A stretch of DNA of 64,000 nucleotides from Acanthosepion pharaonis (taxonomy: Eukaryota; Mollusca; Cephalopoda; Sepiida; Sepiidae), in assembly GCA_903632075.3 (NCBI GenBank), contig CAHIKZ030003516.1:1-64000 (forward strand), in the 5' to 3' direction. Numbering within the stretch: position 1 is the stretch's first letter; each line of letters begins with the position of its first letter. The notes beneath the pieces are model-generated. The model was not told the origin of the DNA. It saw nothing but the letters and a program-made list of their open reading frames with translations, and ran no database searches. This document shows, in pieces, positions 32,046 through 42,639 of the stretch. The translations under genes were made by a program, and so were the position numbers.

Positions 32046-33124
32046 AATGATGCCAATACTGGTGTGACCAACAAAAATTTCTATCATTTTAAATAATGAA
32101 GGAATGCTTTTATTATTTTTCCTCCCATATGTATAGATTAACTGAATTTTCGGTCAAATTTGAAAAGTTTTAGTGTTTAAATCATGGATGATCAAATAAA
32201 AGTGGTTCATTGCATCCAAGTGATTTTTGCCAATTTGTTACAGTTAACATTCAAATGTTACAGTTGTGTTTTATTCTTTTTGAATATTTAGTTTTGTACA
32301 TTTCTGAAAATACTGTCCATTGAAAAAAAAAAATCAGTTCTTAACATTTTCTTATGCATAAGAAAAATGGTGTGGTCATATTATACACAAGTTTTCTGAA
32401 TTTTTTTTTTTATTTTACTTCGTTTAAAAAACTTTTTAGTTGAAACAGCAATATTGCAAATAGACTCAGTTTTGCTCACAAGATAAAGTTTGTTTATACT
32501 TTGATTTTCATGTTTTTTGATAAAGTTTTCTCCCTTCATTCTTAATGAAAGACAATATTTTTGTTTTACAGAGTTTATTAATCCATATAAATATAATAAA
32601 GTCATATCAAACAGAAAAGTATGATAGATAAACACCTTAAACTGTATATCCAGATACGTCTACTTAGCACTTTTCCTTGAAAATAAATTTTGAAACAGAA
32701 ACTAGAAGAAACAAGCAATGGTTAAACATCTGGTTCATTTCTATTCTTTAATATCATGATGAATTATGTATTTTAGTGAAATATATATATATATATATAT
32801 ATACAACATTGAGATTTTAATTTATCGTATGGTATAACTTTTTCACAAAGAATTACATAGGAGTGCCTCTATGGGGTTGTATTATATACTCAGGGTCAAG
32901 GATGTAATTTCTTACCCGTTTTTAGCTTCAGAAACACAGAGTCATATTATACTAAGTTGTATTATGCACAAGAAAATACTGTAATGACAACTCAGAAAAA
33001 ATGAATACGAGAAAAGCAAAAATAGTAAACTAATGAATAATGTGAAAGTGACTATGTAGCAATATGATTTCTCACACATCTTTAGGAGTGAAGAGATAGA
33101 TTCTTTTTTTCCTTTTAAGTCAAT
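32046..33124. other. Unassigned AT-rich sequence
   Basis: TA array at 32779-32802. TCATATTATAC occurs near 32374 and 32941, and AAAATACTGT near 32307 and 32972, suggesting ends of an unidentified element, but no clear structure could be drawn. No gene. Confidence 0.35.
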
Positions 33125-33423
33125 TTAATGACCAGAGTTTCTCAGGAATCCTGTCTCTAGCCCACATTTGAATTGACAAAGTTTTGTTAGTGATTTTAGA
33201 TAGCTGTAAAAGTAGAATTCTTTGAAAAAAACTTGTGGTCCCCCTTTCTGGTAGGTGGAACACAAGTGGATGGAAAGGGATGGTGGGTCTCCCAGACAGT
33301 ATCCATAAAATGAGTGGTCAGTGAGATGGTCAGACAATCAGTGTGTAGGGGGTCTTTTATCCATAGCCGGAAGTTAGTGAGATAGAAGTTTGCTTTCTCG
33401 AAGCAGAATGAAGATATTGCCAA
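33125..33423 (-). other. Two overlapping unidentified open frames
   Basis: Frames of 70 and 75 codons overlap on the minus strand. Composition is ordinary (DHLTDHSFYGYCLGDPPSLS in one), but no family is recognised, and being open in two frames is a poor sign. Possibly an old transposon fragment. Confidence 0.2.
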
Positions 33424-34004
33424 TGAAGTGAGAAATTGTATTTTTTTTTTTGCTACTTCCCAACTAGTGTTTTGAAAAGCATCTGTTGTTATTCTTTGTT
33501 GCCCCTAATACTGAAACAAGCCTGTGAAGTATAGTGAGAGGCTGGTGTATTTGCATATGGCTGATTTTGGACGTCATCACAGCTTGTGCAGTGACATGCA
33601 GAATCACATCATCACAACTATATATTGGCGCTTATAAACCCATTTTCATTTAGTGAACAAAGCAATCATGAAGATGTCTAACAATGCAGATGGAAATAGT
33701 TAATTTGAAAACAAATTCATTATTTAAAATAAAATTTGGTGAGCTTCCTTATCATTGCACTATAAGCTTGCATAAATATTTTCAAAATTATATGCGTCAT
33801 TTCAAAACAATGTGCAAACATTTTCAAGTTGATTGACTTAACAAAATTTTTTTTTTAAATTTCTGCTGCTCTCAGTAACCAATCTAACAATGAAACATTA
33901 AAAGTTTGGCAAAATCTAAACAGATTCAAAAAGTTTCATTACATTTTTTTTTTTTAAACAATTCACCCCAAACAAGGCAGGAGTGCCACTAGCACACAAG
34001 AGGT
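33424..34004. other. Unassigned spacer
   Basis: No gene or repeat was recognised. Confidence 0.35.
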
Positions 34005-34777
34005 TACAGAGGATTGAGAACAAGAGTAAAGAGGGATGTTTGAGGAAAGGATACAGAGAAGGATGTGGAACAAGTTCAAGGTATCAGAAGATGTCAATTG
34101 ACATTACACTTGCAAGTGGAAGGGAGTCCCACAGACGGGAAGTGTGAGAGAAGCTGTTTGAGTAAAAGAGATGGTTACATTTAACTGCTTTGACAGTGAA
34201 AGAGTGAGACCAAGATACCAACCTAGTAGCTTGCTTAAATTCATGCAGTGTAGGAACCAGTGAAAGTAGCTTGTTGGAACAGTTGCCATGAAAATACTTG
34301 TAGAAGAGAGACTTTAGATGAGACGCCAGGACCTTTTGTCAAAGACCTCAAGACGTACAGCAGAGGCACCAGACAGCAATATTCCATGCAAGGATGGATG
34401 ACTGATTTATAGATTTGAAGGGTGAACTCAGATGAGAAAAACTTTCTGGCTCGAAACAGAGAACTAACTTTCCTTGCGGTAGATGAAGCTATTGATTCAA
34501 TGTATTTGTTCCACCTCATGTCAGTAGACAGTGTGAGACCAAGCAGGCATAACGAGGTGCTCTTGAGGAGTTGGGCATCAGCCATTCTGATGGGAGGCAG
34601 GGAGGGTCCTCTGTGGTGGGTAAAGGAGAGCAGTTTTGTTTTGTAGGCATTAAAGTTTACAAACCATTTCCTGCCCCAGTCAACCACAGATTGGAGGTCC
34701 TTTGAGAGATCAGCAGCCAGGTTAGTTTTGTCAACGATACCAGATTTACTATTGAGGCAGGAGTAAATAATGCTCAT
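34005..34777 (-). pseudogene. CR1/Jockey-like LINE, reverse transcriptase end and tail
   Basis: The open frame 34777-34241 (178 codons) is the longest plausible coding stretch in the window. It reads LAADLSKDLQSVVDWGRKWF, NFNAYKTKLLSFTHHR, then LLGLTLSTDMRWNKYIES and YKSVIHPCMEYC: the part of the LINE just after the YADD box, through the thumb. After a frameshift the tail continues at 34289-34104 with ATRLVSWSHSFTVKAVKC-like and LWDSLPLASV-like blocks. The YADD box itself lies just outside. It differs enough from the copies at 47-53 kb to be a separate subfamily. Confidence 0.85.
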
Positions 34778-35327
34778 CTTTAAATCAACTGTATAAAAAT
34801 GCTAAATATATTTATATAAATATTTTAAATGAAATACAAAATTTAATGACTGCAACACAGACAGACATAAAAATAAGAAGAAAGATTATAATTCTCATAG
34901 AGAGTTTAATAATATAAAGACGGGGAGGGGGAAGAAAAAGCTAAACTGGTTTTCATTCGTCTCTCATAAATAACACAAAAGACAGGATGAGATATATATA
35001 TATACACTCATAAAAAAACATGTATATTGTTATATAGGAATAAAGTGTCACTGCCAACACTGGAGTTTGAACACAGATCACCAGAGAGCAAACACAAGCA
35101 ATCACATTTTGAATAAGTAGATCACATGATGGTAAAAGAAATGTATACATGAGATTTAGCGTGGCATCTAAGTGATCACTATACAGGGGTTGCTTTTCGA
35201 GCGAGTATCATCGAGCAAGTACTATTAGTGCGAGTGTTATTCAAAGGCATCTAACACCAGTATTGTTCAACAGCGTTACTATAGTTGTATCTGCGATTAC
35301 AAAGTCTCTACTACAATGAGCATTATG
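34778..35327. other. Unassigned spacer
   Basis: A short TA run at 34993-35003. From 35190 the composition becomes richer in CGAG and AGTAT units. No gene. Confidence 0.35.
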
Positions 35328-35388
35328 AAAGTGACAACGAGTATTCATCGACATGACAAAAGTGGCAACAAGTGTTCTTTGACATCAC
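35328..35388. repeat. Degenerate 30-bp tandem pair
   Basis: AAAGTGACAACGAGTATTCA starts one unit at 35328 and AAAAGTGGCAACAAGTGTTC the next at 35358. Similar phrases upstream suggest a longer, decayed array from about 35195. Confidence 0.55.
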
Positions 35389-35417
35389 AAAATATATATC
35401 AGAAAAATATAGCTTTA

Positions 35418-35745
35418 GGATATGTTTATGGCTAAAATTGCTCAATATCAGAGATAGAGCGTATGCAAATATAAAATATCAAAATGGATACGGAGATCAA
35501 CACTGAATGGCAAAAGTCAGTTTCCTGCTTGAACACTATCTTCACGCCTGAAGATTATGTTTAAGCATGAAAGACTGTCACTCTTTGATGTTGACCTTAG
35601 TGTTCATTTTGTGTGTGTGTGTGTGTGATAGCTATATATATATTATATATATATATATATAAATGAAGAAATATAGTTATAAGGTGTGCTATATTTATGG
35701 GATAAAGTGCTCAATATCAGAGATAGAGTGTATCCAGCTTAAATA
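35418..35745. repeat. Direct repeat pair of about 60 bp
   Basis: GCTCAATATCAGAGATAGAG occurs at about 35438 and 35710 with similar flanks on both sides. Between them lie a TG microsatellite (35610-35628) and TA runs. Confidence 0.65.
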
Positions 35746-35828
35746 TCAACTTTTCGTATGCATATTAAATTTGCAAGATTTGTTTATATAACAGATGTAT
35801 TATGGACTTTTTGGCATGTTTATTTTCT

Positions 35829-35869
35829 TACTTTCTCTCTCTCTCATATACACACACATTATATATATA

Positions 35870-35920
<51 letters not shown>
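35829..35920. repeat. Compound (TC)n(CA)n(TG)n(TA)n microsatellite
   Basis: Simple repeats in series. Confidence 0.95.
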
Positions 35921-36084
35921 TTATAAGCCAGCCTATCAGGCAGCATTTATGTTAGCTCCTGCAGAGGACTCTTAATTGGGCCTTTACCACAATAGGTAGG
36001 GAGGAGTAGAGTAGGTAGGCAACAATAAACTACAGAAGAACTCAAAAGTGATTGCTGCTTTTAAGTATTCCATCAATATTTAAG

Positions 36085-36385
36085 CTTACCTTTCACGCTG
36101 GATAGCAGCTCGAATTGAGGAATCAGAGAGCCGATTTCGAATTCCTGTCAAATCCATTACATTCACTTACATGCCAATACTCTTGGGAATGGTATGAATC
36201 CTCTTCTCCCCCAGCTATGGGTAAATAGCAGGACAGATTGGGCTCTATAGTCTTGGATGGCAACTAGTCTACCACAGAAAGAAATGGCAACCTATTGCAG
36301 GAAAAAAAATCTGCCTCATCAGTCATGTATCGAAAGGTACATGATGGCCTAAATGTGACTTTTAAAATATCAACAAAGGAAATGA
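36085..36385 (+). repeat. tRNA-derived SINE with the shared central domain
   Basis: The head has GCTGGATAGCAGCTCGAATT (A-box-like) and GCCGATTTCGAATTCCTGTC (B-box-like). The central domain follows (CCATTACATTCACTTACATG, CTTGGGAATGGTATGAATCC, CCAGCTATGGGTAAATAGCA). The tail (GATTGGGCTCTATAGTCTTG to about 36385) differs from the tail of the 5S-type SINEs. So the same central domain is joined to different heads and tails in this genome. Confidence 0.75.
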
Positions 36386-36436
36386 GCTATTGAGAGTTGT
36401 GTCCCTTTAATTGAAAATAGTGACATTGACATTTAT

Positions 36437-36460
36437 TATATATATATATATATATATATA
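36437..36460. repeat. (TA)n microsatellite
   Basis: Simple repeat next to the hammerhead-containing unit. Confidence 0.95.
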
Positions 36461-36461
36461 A

Positions 36462-36600
36462 ACATCATCCACAGACAGTTGTTTCGCTGTTTCACAGCTC
36501 ATCAGTAATGCTAGACATCCGTTGCCTCTAGCTAGGATTTCAAACCCGACTGAATTGGTGTCAGTCAGAGATTCTAACCATTAAACCCGTTTGGCGCACT
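36462..36600 (-). ncRNA. tRNA-like unit followed by a hammerhead ribozyme core
   Basis: On the minus strand a tRNA-like part comes first: GTTTAATGGTTAGAATCTCT (A-box-like) and GTCGGGTTTGAAATCCTAGC (B-box-like). About 40 bases later is the hammerhead core CTGATGA (36505-36499), a perfect 4-bp stem II GCTG with loop TGAAA and CAGC (36498-36486), and GAAAC (36485-36481). That core matches the catalytic consensus exactly. Helices I and III could not be completed: a TA array lies where the 3' strand of helix I should be. The order is like hammerhead-bearing SINEs of flatworms and animal retrozymes. Whether it still cleaves is unknown. Confidence 0.6.
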
Positions 36601-36725
36601 TAGGGATGAAGGTGGATTTTAGTGTATTTTATTTTAGAAACACGTTAGTGACCAACAGTTTTCAATAAATACTTTTGTAAGAGTCTGTATATAGCTATAT
36701 AATAGTCACTGTTTACCAATATGTG

Positions 36726-36763
<38 letters not shown>

Positions 36764-36915
36764 GTGTGTGCTTTTAATATTTACTACAGGCTATATAAAG
36801 CTTTAAGATCATTTCTAGCACATTGCTATAATAAAATGATTTGTCAAAAGTAACAGAATTCAGCATTAAATAACTTGGAAAAGGTTGGTAAGCTATAAAA
36901 CAAAAACAAACAAAA
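36601..36915. repeat. Spacer with (GA)n and a SINE-type 3' tail
   Basis: (GA)n at 36728-36758. At 36862-36912 GCATTAAATAACTTGGAAAA, GGTTGG and an A/C-rich end match the 3' tails of the 5S-type SINE and the TACCAGC family. Confidence 0.55.
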
Positions 36916-37834
36916 CGTTTCTCTTAACTAATTCCGGACATGTTTTAATGATGACTGCATTTGAATTGTCTTATTAGTAGATGAGAGAAAAACTTTCCAA
37001 CCAAGTTGAAACAATTTTTGCCCGGTTACCAAAGAACCATGCTGTTTAATGAGTTCTTGATACAATATTAATGTCTTTTCTCTTAATTTGCCCATTTAGT
37101 TGGAGTCAAGAATATGCAGACTGAATCTCTGCAGGGGGGGGGCTAACTGTTTGCCATACTGAAAACTTCCCAGAGAAAGGTTAAAAGTTTTTGATATTGG
37201 ACAATTTGAGTATCTCCTGCCTTAGATTTAATACTGATTATTCTCAAGTAATATTGTTCTTTGATCACTTGTCAACTGCTTTCACCAACCATAGAGCATT
37301 GTTCAACCAGAAATTACCAGTACAAGACCTTGCAAACAACTTTTGGCATGTCTGATCATTCACAATAACTTATTTATAAACTGTACAATTTTCTTTTGCA
37401 TTTAGGTCATATTTTTTTACCTTTCTTAAAATTAAAAACAGCAACATGCTGAAAATGCTGTTTATTATTTCCAGTTTTCATGTTAAAATCAATAAAGAAA
37501 AATGTGTTAATTCTGACACTTTTTAAAGCATGTTGATCTTACAGTGTTATAATTCAATCAAAAGCAATCATTTTAAATGAAGTTAATTAAAAGTAAACAC
37601 CCCTAATGCCATCCAATCGCAAACAAGACATTTTTGACCAAGCGAGTATAAAAATATTTTTTTTAAGTATTTTGTCTTCTAGTAAATGCAAATATTACTG
37701 TCCCTCTCTGCCCAAAAAGAAAAAGAAATTTTTTCTTTTCTTTTTAATACATAATTACTTGACTGTTTCTATTGCAAATAGACTAGAGACACACACACTC
37801 ACAAAAGAAAACAAAAAAACCTTATAGGAAAGAC
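36916..37834. other. Unassigned AT-rich sequence
   Basis: No gene was recognised. A run of G at 37134-37142. Confidence 0.35.
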
Positions 37835-38440
37835 TATATTAAATCCATTGCTAGATCAGTAGCTAAAAAAGTTGGTTCACTGTATTACACAAGACAATTT
37901 TTCTCTCGAGAATCTATCATACATATCTTAAGTCTACCATTTGTCCATGTTAAGAATGTTGCTGCCACATTTGGTCCAGTGTTCCTGCTAATTATTTAGA
38001 GCTCCTTGATAAAATCCAAAGAAGAATCAGAAATATTATTGATCCTGATCTGGCAACTTGACTTCAGTCACTTTCCCACCACCATAAAGTTGCCTTTCTA
38101 AGGGTTTTTTATAAATACTTTCATGGTAATTGTTCGGATGAGCTCTTTGCTATGAAACCTAAACTTTAATTTAAGCACAGTACTAGACTGGCATCAAGAC
38201 CTCATCAATTTGCCATTGAGCTGTCTAGATGTAGCTGTAAGTTCTATGCTAACAGTTTCTTTTCTCGCTTGTGGAACTCCCTTCCAGCTCTATGCTTTCC
38301 AGCCAACTTAAATCTGCAAAAATTTAAATGCAATGCCAATCACTATATCCTGATTACTCTCTTCCTGCTCATTATTAATATTTCTGTTCCTAATCTTTCA
38401 GTAACCCCTTGTATCTTAGTGGCTTTACTGCCTTACTGGG
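37835..38440 (+). pseudogene. CR1/Jockey-like LINE, C-terminal region
   Basis: Broken frames carry CCCHIWSSVPANYLELLDKI, LQSLSHHHKVAFLRVFYKYF, RLASRPHQFAIELSRCSCKF and LWNSLPALCFPANLNLQKFK in the family order. Stops interrupt at the ends of several blocks. It is close to the copy at 63215-63830 and to the 23.8-kb end fragment, forming a subfamily distinct from that at 47-53 kb. Confidence 0.85.
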
Positions 38441-38635
38441 GGTGAAAACGTTAAAAAAAAACATTTGAATATTAATAATTTGGTATCACTGCACTTACAA
38501 ATAAAATAAAAATTTTTTTTAAATAAACAAAAAATTAGTTCATTCCATTTCAAGATTGAATTTCAAATGAAGTTTTAATAAACAATCAAAAAGAAAAAAA
38601 ACAGTTATGACAGAGAAAAAAAAATGTCTACTCAC
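38441..38635. other. AT-rich spacer; possible intron start
   Basis: A- and T-runs only; would be the intron after the exon candidate on the minus strand. Confidence 0.3.
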
Positions 38636-38675
38636 GTTCCCGATCTCCTTCAGGAGCATCTCCAAAGCACGGCAT
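38636..38675 (-). CDS. Candidate first coding exon (13 codons plus one base)
   Basis: On the minus strand, TTTAAAATG gives an ATG with A at -3 and opens MPCFGDAPEGDRE plus one base of the next codon. It ends at the good donor GTGAGTAGAC in phase 1. The exon is clearly less AT-rich than its surroundings. It resembles the candidate at 28127-28160 in peptide, phase and donor, which suggests duplicated alternative first exons of one minus-strand gene. Some 200-230 bp upstream (38899-38906) TATTTAAA could act as a TATA box. The protein is not recognised. Lack of any visible second exon keeps confidence low. Confidence 0.4.
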
Positions 38676-38925
38676 TTTAAATTATTCTATCCACATGTAA
38701 AAAGTGAAGCTTTTCTGTTTGCCAGAGATAAATAAACCAGGAAGTCCCAAAAGATAAAAGCTGGTGATAGAAGCCAGTCAGAGAGGAGAAAAGTATTTTC
38801 AGAGATTACAGATCTTGTACAAGTATATCAAAGATGCAATGAAAGCTGAGGTCAACTCGATGACAAATTTCTTGTCAGGGATGTTATGTTGGACATGTTT
38901 AAATAGCCAGCAGGCTTTTTCGCAG
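38676..38925 (-). promoter_or_regulatory. Possible 5' UTR and TATA-type promoter of the candidate exon
   Basis: Unique sequence of moderate GC lies between the candidate start codon and TATTTAAA (38906-38899, minus strand). It has no repeat signature. This is inference from position only. Confidence 0.2.
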
Positions 38926-39900
38926 CATACAAACTAAAAGCAACAGATGGCCAAGAAAAGTCATCCAATATCTATTGATCTCAATTGAATATAAATATCA
39001 AAACAATGCCTGACAATAACTGTGATTTTATAAGAAACTTTGCCTCAGTGATAAATTCAAAAGGAATAGAGGAAAAAATAAAAAAATAAAAAAAAAATCA
39101 TTTTTAGTAAAGTGTTACACAAGACATTTTGAGATTACCAAACTGGAGTTGAAAGAAAAAAAAAAAAAAAAGCACTTTGAAAATACCACATGGAACTCCT
39201 CCTTCAATTAGTCTTTTGCTATAGTTGCTGTATGAAATTTCAACTTGGTCGAATAAAGATTAACGATAATCAAAAATGACCAACCTGTTACCTATTTGTC
39301 AGGTGCGAACTGACAGCAAGTACAAAAGAATTAAGTACTATTTATTGAATATTTCAAATACAAAATTCAAATGATTATCTATCCTCATATTCCTCACTTC
39401 CTAACACCTCCTCCTACATACATGTCATACAACCATTTTAACAGTATCCCTTTACCTTGAGTAGGTGAACTCTACCTTGAATGGCTCTCAAGCCTTGTAG
39501 TGGGTGAATTTTAGTGTATATATATATATATATATAAAAATGCAAAATAAATCAAAGAACTAAAAGAATTGACTGATATATTTGCAGGAGAACACCACAT
39601 TTTATGGTTCAATGTTGCAAGTCGGATATAAAGTTTGGAATACCCTTGTCAAATAAGAAAAATTGTTATAACCAAACTGAGACGTAGCGATGTTAATCTG
39701 GGGAGTAGGTGTGAGTATTTATGATGACGAGACATTGACATAGCTTCATAACATATAAGGGAATGTTGTTTGCCATGAAAGTCTTAATGGTTGGAAAATA
39801 TTTGGTTTTTAGCTGTCCTATGAGGTTCAGAAATTTAAGTCAGCTTCCATTACATAAAAAGCTAAAGACAGCATGACAGGTATATTACAAAGTTGTGTTA
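38926..39900. other. Unassigned sequence
   Basis: A TA run at 39517-39535. No gene or named repeat was recognised. Confidence 0.35.
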
Positions 39901-40130
<230 letters not shown>

Positions 40131-40245
40131 AGCAAATATATGGATATAGATCTGACAGTATGAAGAAAAATATACAGAAAAAACAAACAAAAATCTTAAT
40201 ATGCAATTATGCTGTATTAATGTTAATATAAAGTCAACGTCGGAC

Positions 40246-40273
40246 GTTTCGGTCTATTTTAGACCATCTTCAG
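40246..40273 (-). ncRNA. Hammerhead-like module, left arm
   Basis: On the minus strand CTGAAGA (40273-40267), one extra T, a perfect 5-bp stem GGTCT with loop AAAAT and AGACC, then GAAAC. The following ACGTCCGACGTT can form a short helix III. The extra base before stem II departs from the strict consensus, so activity is uncertain. Confidence 0.45.
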
Positions 40274-40701
40274 GACATTTTCATTAAACATAATTAACAT
40301 TAATTAATTAACATTGGTTTAAAATTGTTCCATCGTGCCTGTCTGATATTTTGAAATCATTTTTGATTTGCTTTGTAACGTGGAGTACATCAAGCTTGTA
40401 TGAAGATATAAGAACCTATTGATCTCTGCGTATTCCTATATCAACGGAAGGGATTTCTTGAACTGTTTATATAAAATAGTTCAATCGACTTTTTAATATT
40501 TTAATATTTGGAAATCATCTTCGAATATGTTTTCACAAAATCCCAATGTGATTTGACGACGACATGATCATATTTAAGCGGAACGCTGATCTTATATAAA
40601 AATTTCAGTTATCTGTTTGGATTAGTTGTGCTCTTATGTCCATCGTCTTTTCATGTTGAATTTTTTATGTTCTAATGTTAATTATGTTTAATGAAAATGT
40701 C

Positions 40702-40742
40702 CTGAAGATGGTCTAAAATAGACTGAAACGTCTGACGTTGAC
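40702..40742 (+). ncRNA. Hammerhead-like module, right arm
   Basis: CTGAAGA (40702-40708), stem GGTCT/AGACT with loop AAAAT (one G-T pair), GAAAC (40725-40729), then helix III ACGT-CTG-ACGT (40728-40738), a T at the expected cleavage position (40739), and GAC pairing with GTC before the core as the start of helix I. This is the most complete hammerhead-like fold in the window. Confidence 0.5.
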
Positions 40743-40793
40743 TTTATATTAACATTAATACAGCATAATTGCATATTAAGATTTTTGTTTGTT

Positions 40794-40799
<6 letters not shown>

Positions 40800-40838
<39 letters not shown>

Positions 40839-40924
40839 TTCATTTAAAAAATTTATAACAAACATGTTATAAAATCACTACAAAAATAGCCATTTTGTTT
40901 CAACACTCCTGGTGTCTTATCAAT

Positions 40925-40972
<48 letters not shown>
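40800..40972. repeat. Two (TA)n arrays with a short spacer
   Basis: TA arrays at about 40799-40834 and 40928-40970. The spacer AATAATTCATTT...CAATGACA is not recognised. Confidence 0.9.
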
Positions 40973-40975
<3 letters not shown>

Positions 40976-41427
40976 TAAAGACATTTTTTTATGTTTAACG
41001 TTGTTATTTTATAGATACAAGTATTTAAGCAAATGCTCTGTTTATGATAAACAGTATTAAATAACATTTACCGCCTGAATGTCTGAGAAATTTTCATAGA
41101 AAATATTCGTTCTTTGACAGGATTGAGAACCTGCATCCTATACGGAACCGTCATATACGCTGACGTGGCTTAACCTCTAGGCTACAAAAAGAACCAAAGG
41201 TAGACAAGGTCAATTTACTGCTTATAAACCCAATCTTCCATGAATCTCGTACATTCATAACTGCTCTGGCGTATCGAATGTAAACAAATGACGTCATATG
41301 TTAAGAAATGGACAAGGTCCGACAATAAACAGAGCATTTGCTTAAATACTTGTATCTATAAAATAACAACGTTAAACATAAAAAAAAATGTCTTTAATAA
41401 ATAAATTGTCGGACCTTGTCATTTCTT

Positions 41428-41433
<6 letters not shown>
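40973..41433 (-). repeat. tRNA-derived SINE with an inverted tail (copy 1)
   Basis: On the minus strand a tRNA-like unit reads GTAGCCTAGAGGTTAAGCCA (A box) and GATGCAGGTTCTCAATCCTG (B box) at about 41190-41115. Its tail, GAGCATTTGCTTAAATACTT and GTATCTATAAAATAACAACG, lies at 41048-40975. An inverted second copy of the tail is at 41323-41397, giving 74-bp arms. The terminal phrase ATTGTCGGACCTTGTC also appears in both directions (41312-41327, 41405-41420). Copies at 46715-47130 and 54455-54692 belong to the same family. Confidence 0.7.

Positions 41434-41476
<43 letters not shown>
41434..41476. repeat. (TA)n microsatellite
   Basis: Simple repeat at the edge of the SINE. Confidence 0.95.
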
Positions 41477-41479
<3 letters not shown>

Positions 41480-42639
41480 AAAATGTAGGAGAACAAACAG
41501 TAGGATTACAGCATTCAAAACATTAATTTAAAAATAGTCCCCAGTACATAAAGTAGAGCCGTAAATATTTATTTATCTTATGCAGTGTTACATTAGAACA
41601 TGCACATATCCACTACAAAATTTCCACTTTTTGTTTCAATGTCAAAAAAAGGGAAAAACTTTCTTTTAGAAAGGTGGGGAATTATGGTATTACATAGAAA
41701 AAAAAATGAAGGAATTAAAACCAGATGAGGGTAGGTTTAAGAACATTACATCATTTGATGTGCAAGGTGCCCTATTGTCGGGATAACAGCTAGCCTGTTT
41801 GTTTCGATGATAGTTACTATTGAGTAGTTGAATTATTTTGTAAATATCACTTCCTGGCCCTTTTTAGTGTAGCGTTGCAGCTCAGACCAGACACGAGGTT
41901 CATTCCCAGGATGCATCTTCTTCCAGTCAAATGCTTGTGGCTTAAAAAATAACTTTGGCTAGATCATTACCCACGAAATAAAGCCATTACTAACAGTAGG
42001 CAAAGTAGTTGAGGAGGCAAACGATCTAATGGGCTCATTCTTTTGTGTGGCAGTGAGAGATCTTTTGTACCTCTCTGTGTCTTTCTGTTTTCATCTGCTA
42101 CTGACCACTATATTATAGAGAACATTGTCCTTTGTCATCAGCATCATCTAAAAAGGTCATTCATCAAGAACTCAGAGTATAGCTTCACTCACTGACCTTC
42201 TTTGTTAGGATCATATGACCTGGTTCTTGGAAGGTCCACTTCATTAAGCTGACCATCAAGACATAATTGTCAAAGTGATTTCTGTGATGTGTTGCAGGTG
42301 GGTCCTTAGCAATATATCAGCTGACAGCTGATATTGTTACATCAGATGTAAAGACAAAAGTTCAGTTCCGAGGTAACCAATCTTCTAGGCCGTACCACTC
42401 CATTCCTTTTTACGAGGGGTCTTGGCCTGGATCAAGTCTTGCAAAATGAGGCACTCCAAAAAGAAAATGCTGAGAGAGAATTACATGTTTTCTAGCATCA
42501 TCCAGCATGTATGTCCTTTGAACTGCATATCAATTTCAAGAATGTCAAACCTACAATTATGGAAGAGCAGCAGGTAGATGTCATAATGAGTTGAAATACG
42601 ACATTCAGCTTCTAAAAATACATTAAATAATGACTATGA
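41477..42639. other. Unassigned sequence of more ordinary composition
   Basis: A tRNA-B-box-like phrase CGAGGTTCATTCCCAGGATG at 41895 hints at another SINE fragment. A perfect 21-bp palindrome ATATCAGCTG-A-CAGCTGATAT lies at 42314-42334. No coding frame is convincing. Confidence 0.35.

Larger units (their letters stand above)
40178..40797. mobile_element. Palindromic Penelope/hammerhead-like element
   Basis: Arms of about 126 bp at 40178-40305 and 40672-40797 are near-identical inverted copies, with only about three differences. Each arm carries a hammerhead-like module pointing outward. The 365-bp centre (40306-40671) is unique, has no frame, and is not recognised. The phrase ACGTTTCGGTC...GACCATCTTCAGGA is typical of the ends of Penelope-like retroelements, which are known to carry hammerhead motifs. 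TA arrays touch or nearly touch both sides. Confidence 0.75.

Noticed and set aside
34422..34646. 74-codon plus-strand frame
   Set aside because: It is the antisense shadow of the LINE on the minus strand.
42193..42214. Third ATG-to-donor pair (MILTKKV, phase 1) on the minus strand
   Set aside because: Too short, and the peptide does not resemble the other two candidates; such pairs are expected by chance several times in 64 kb.
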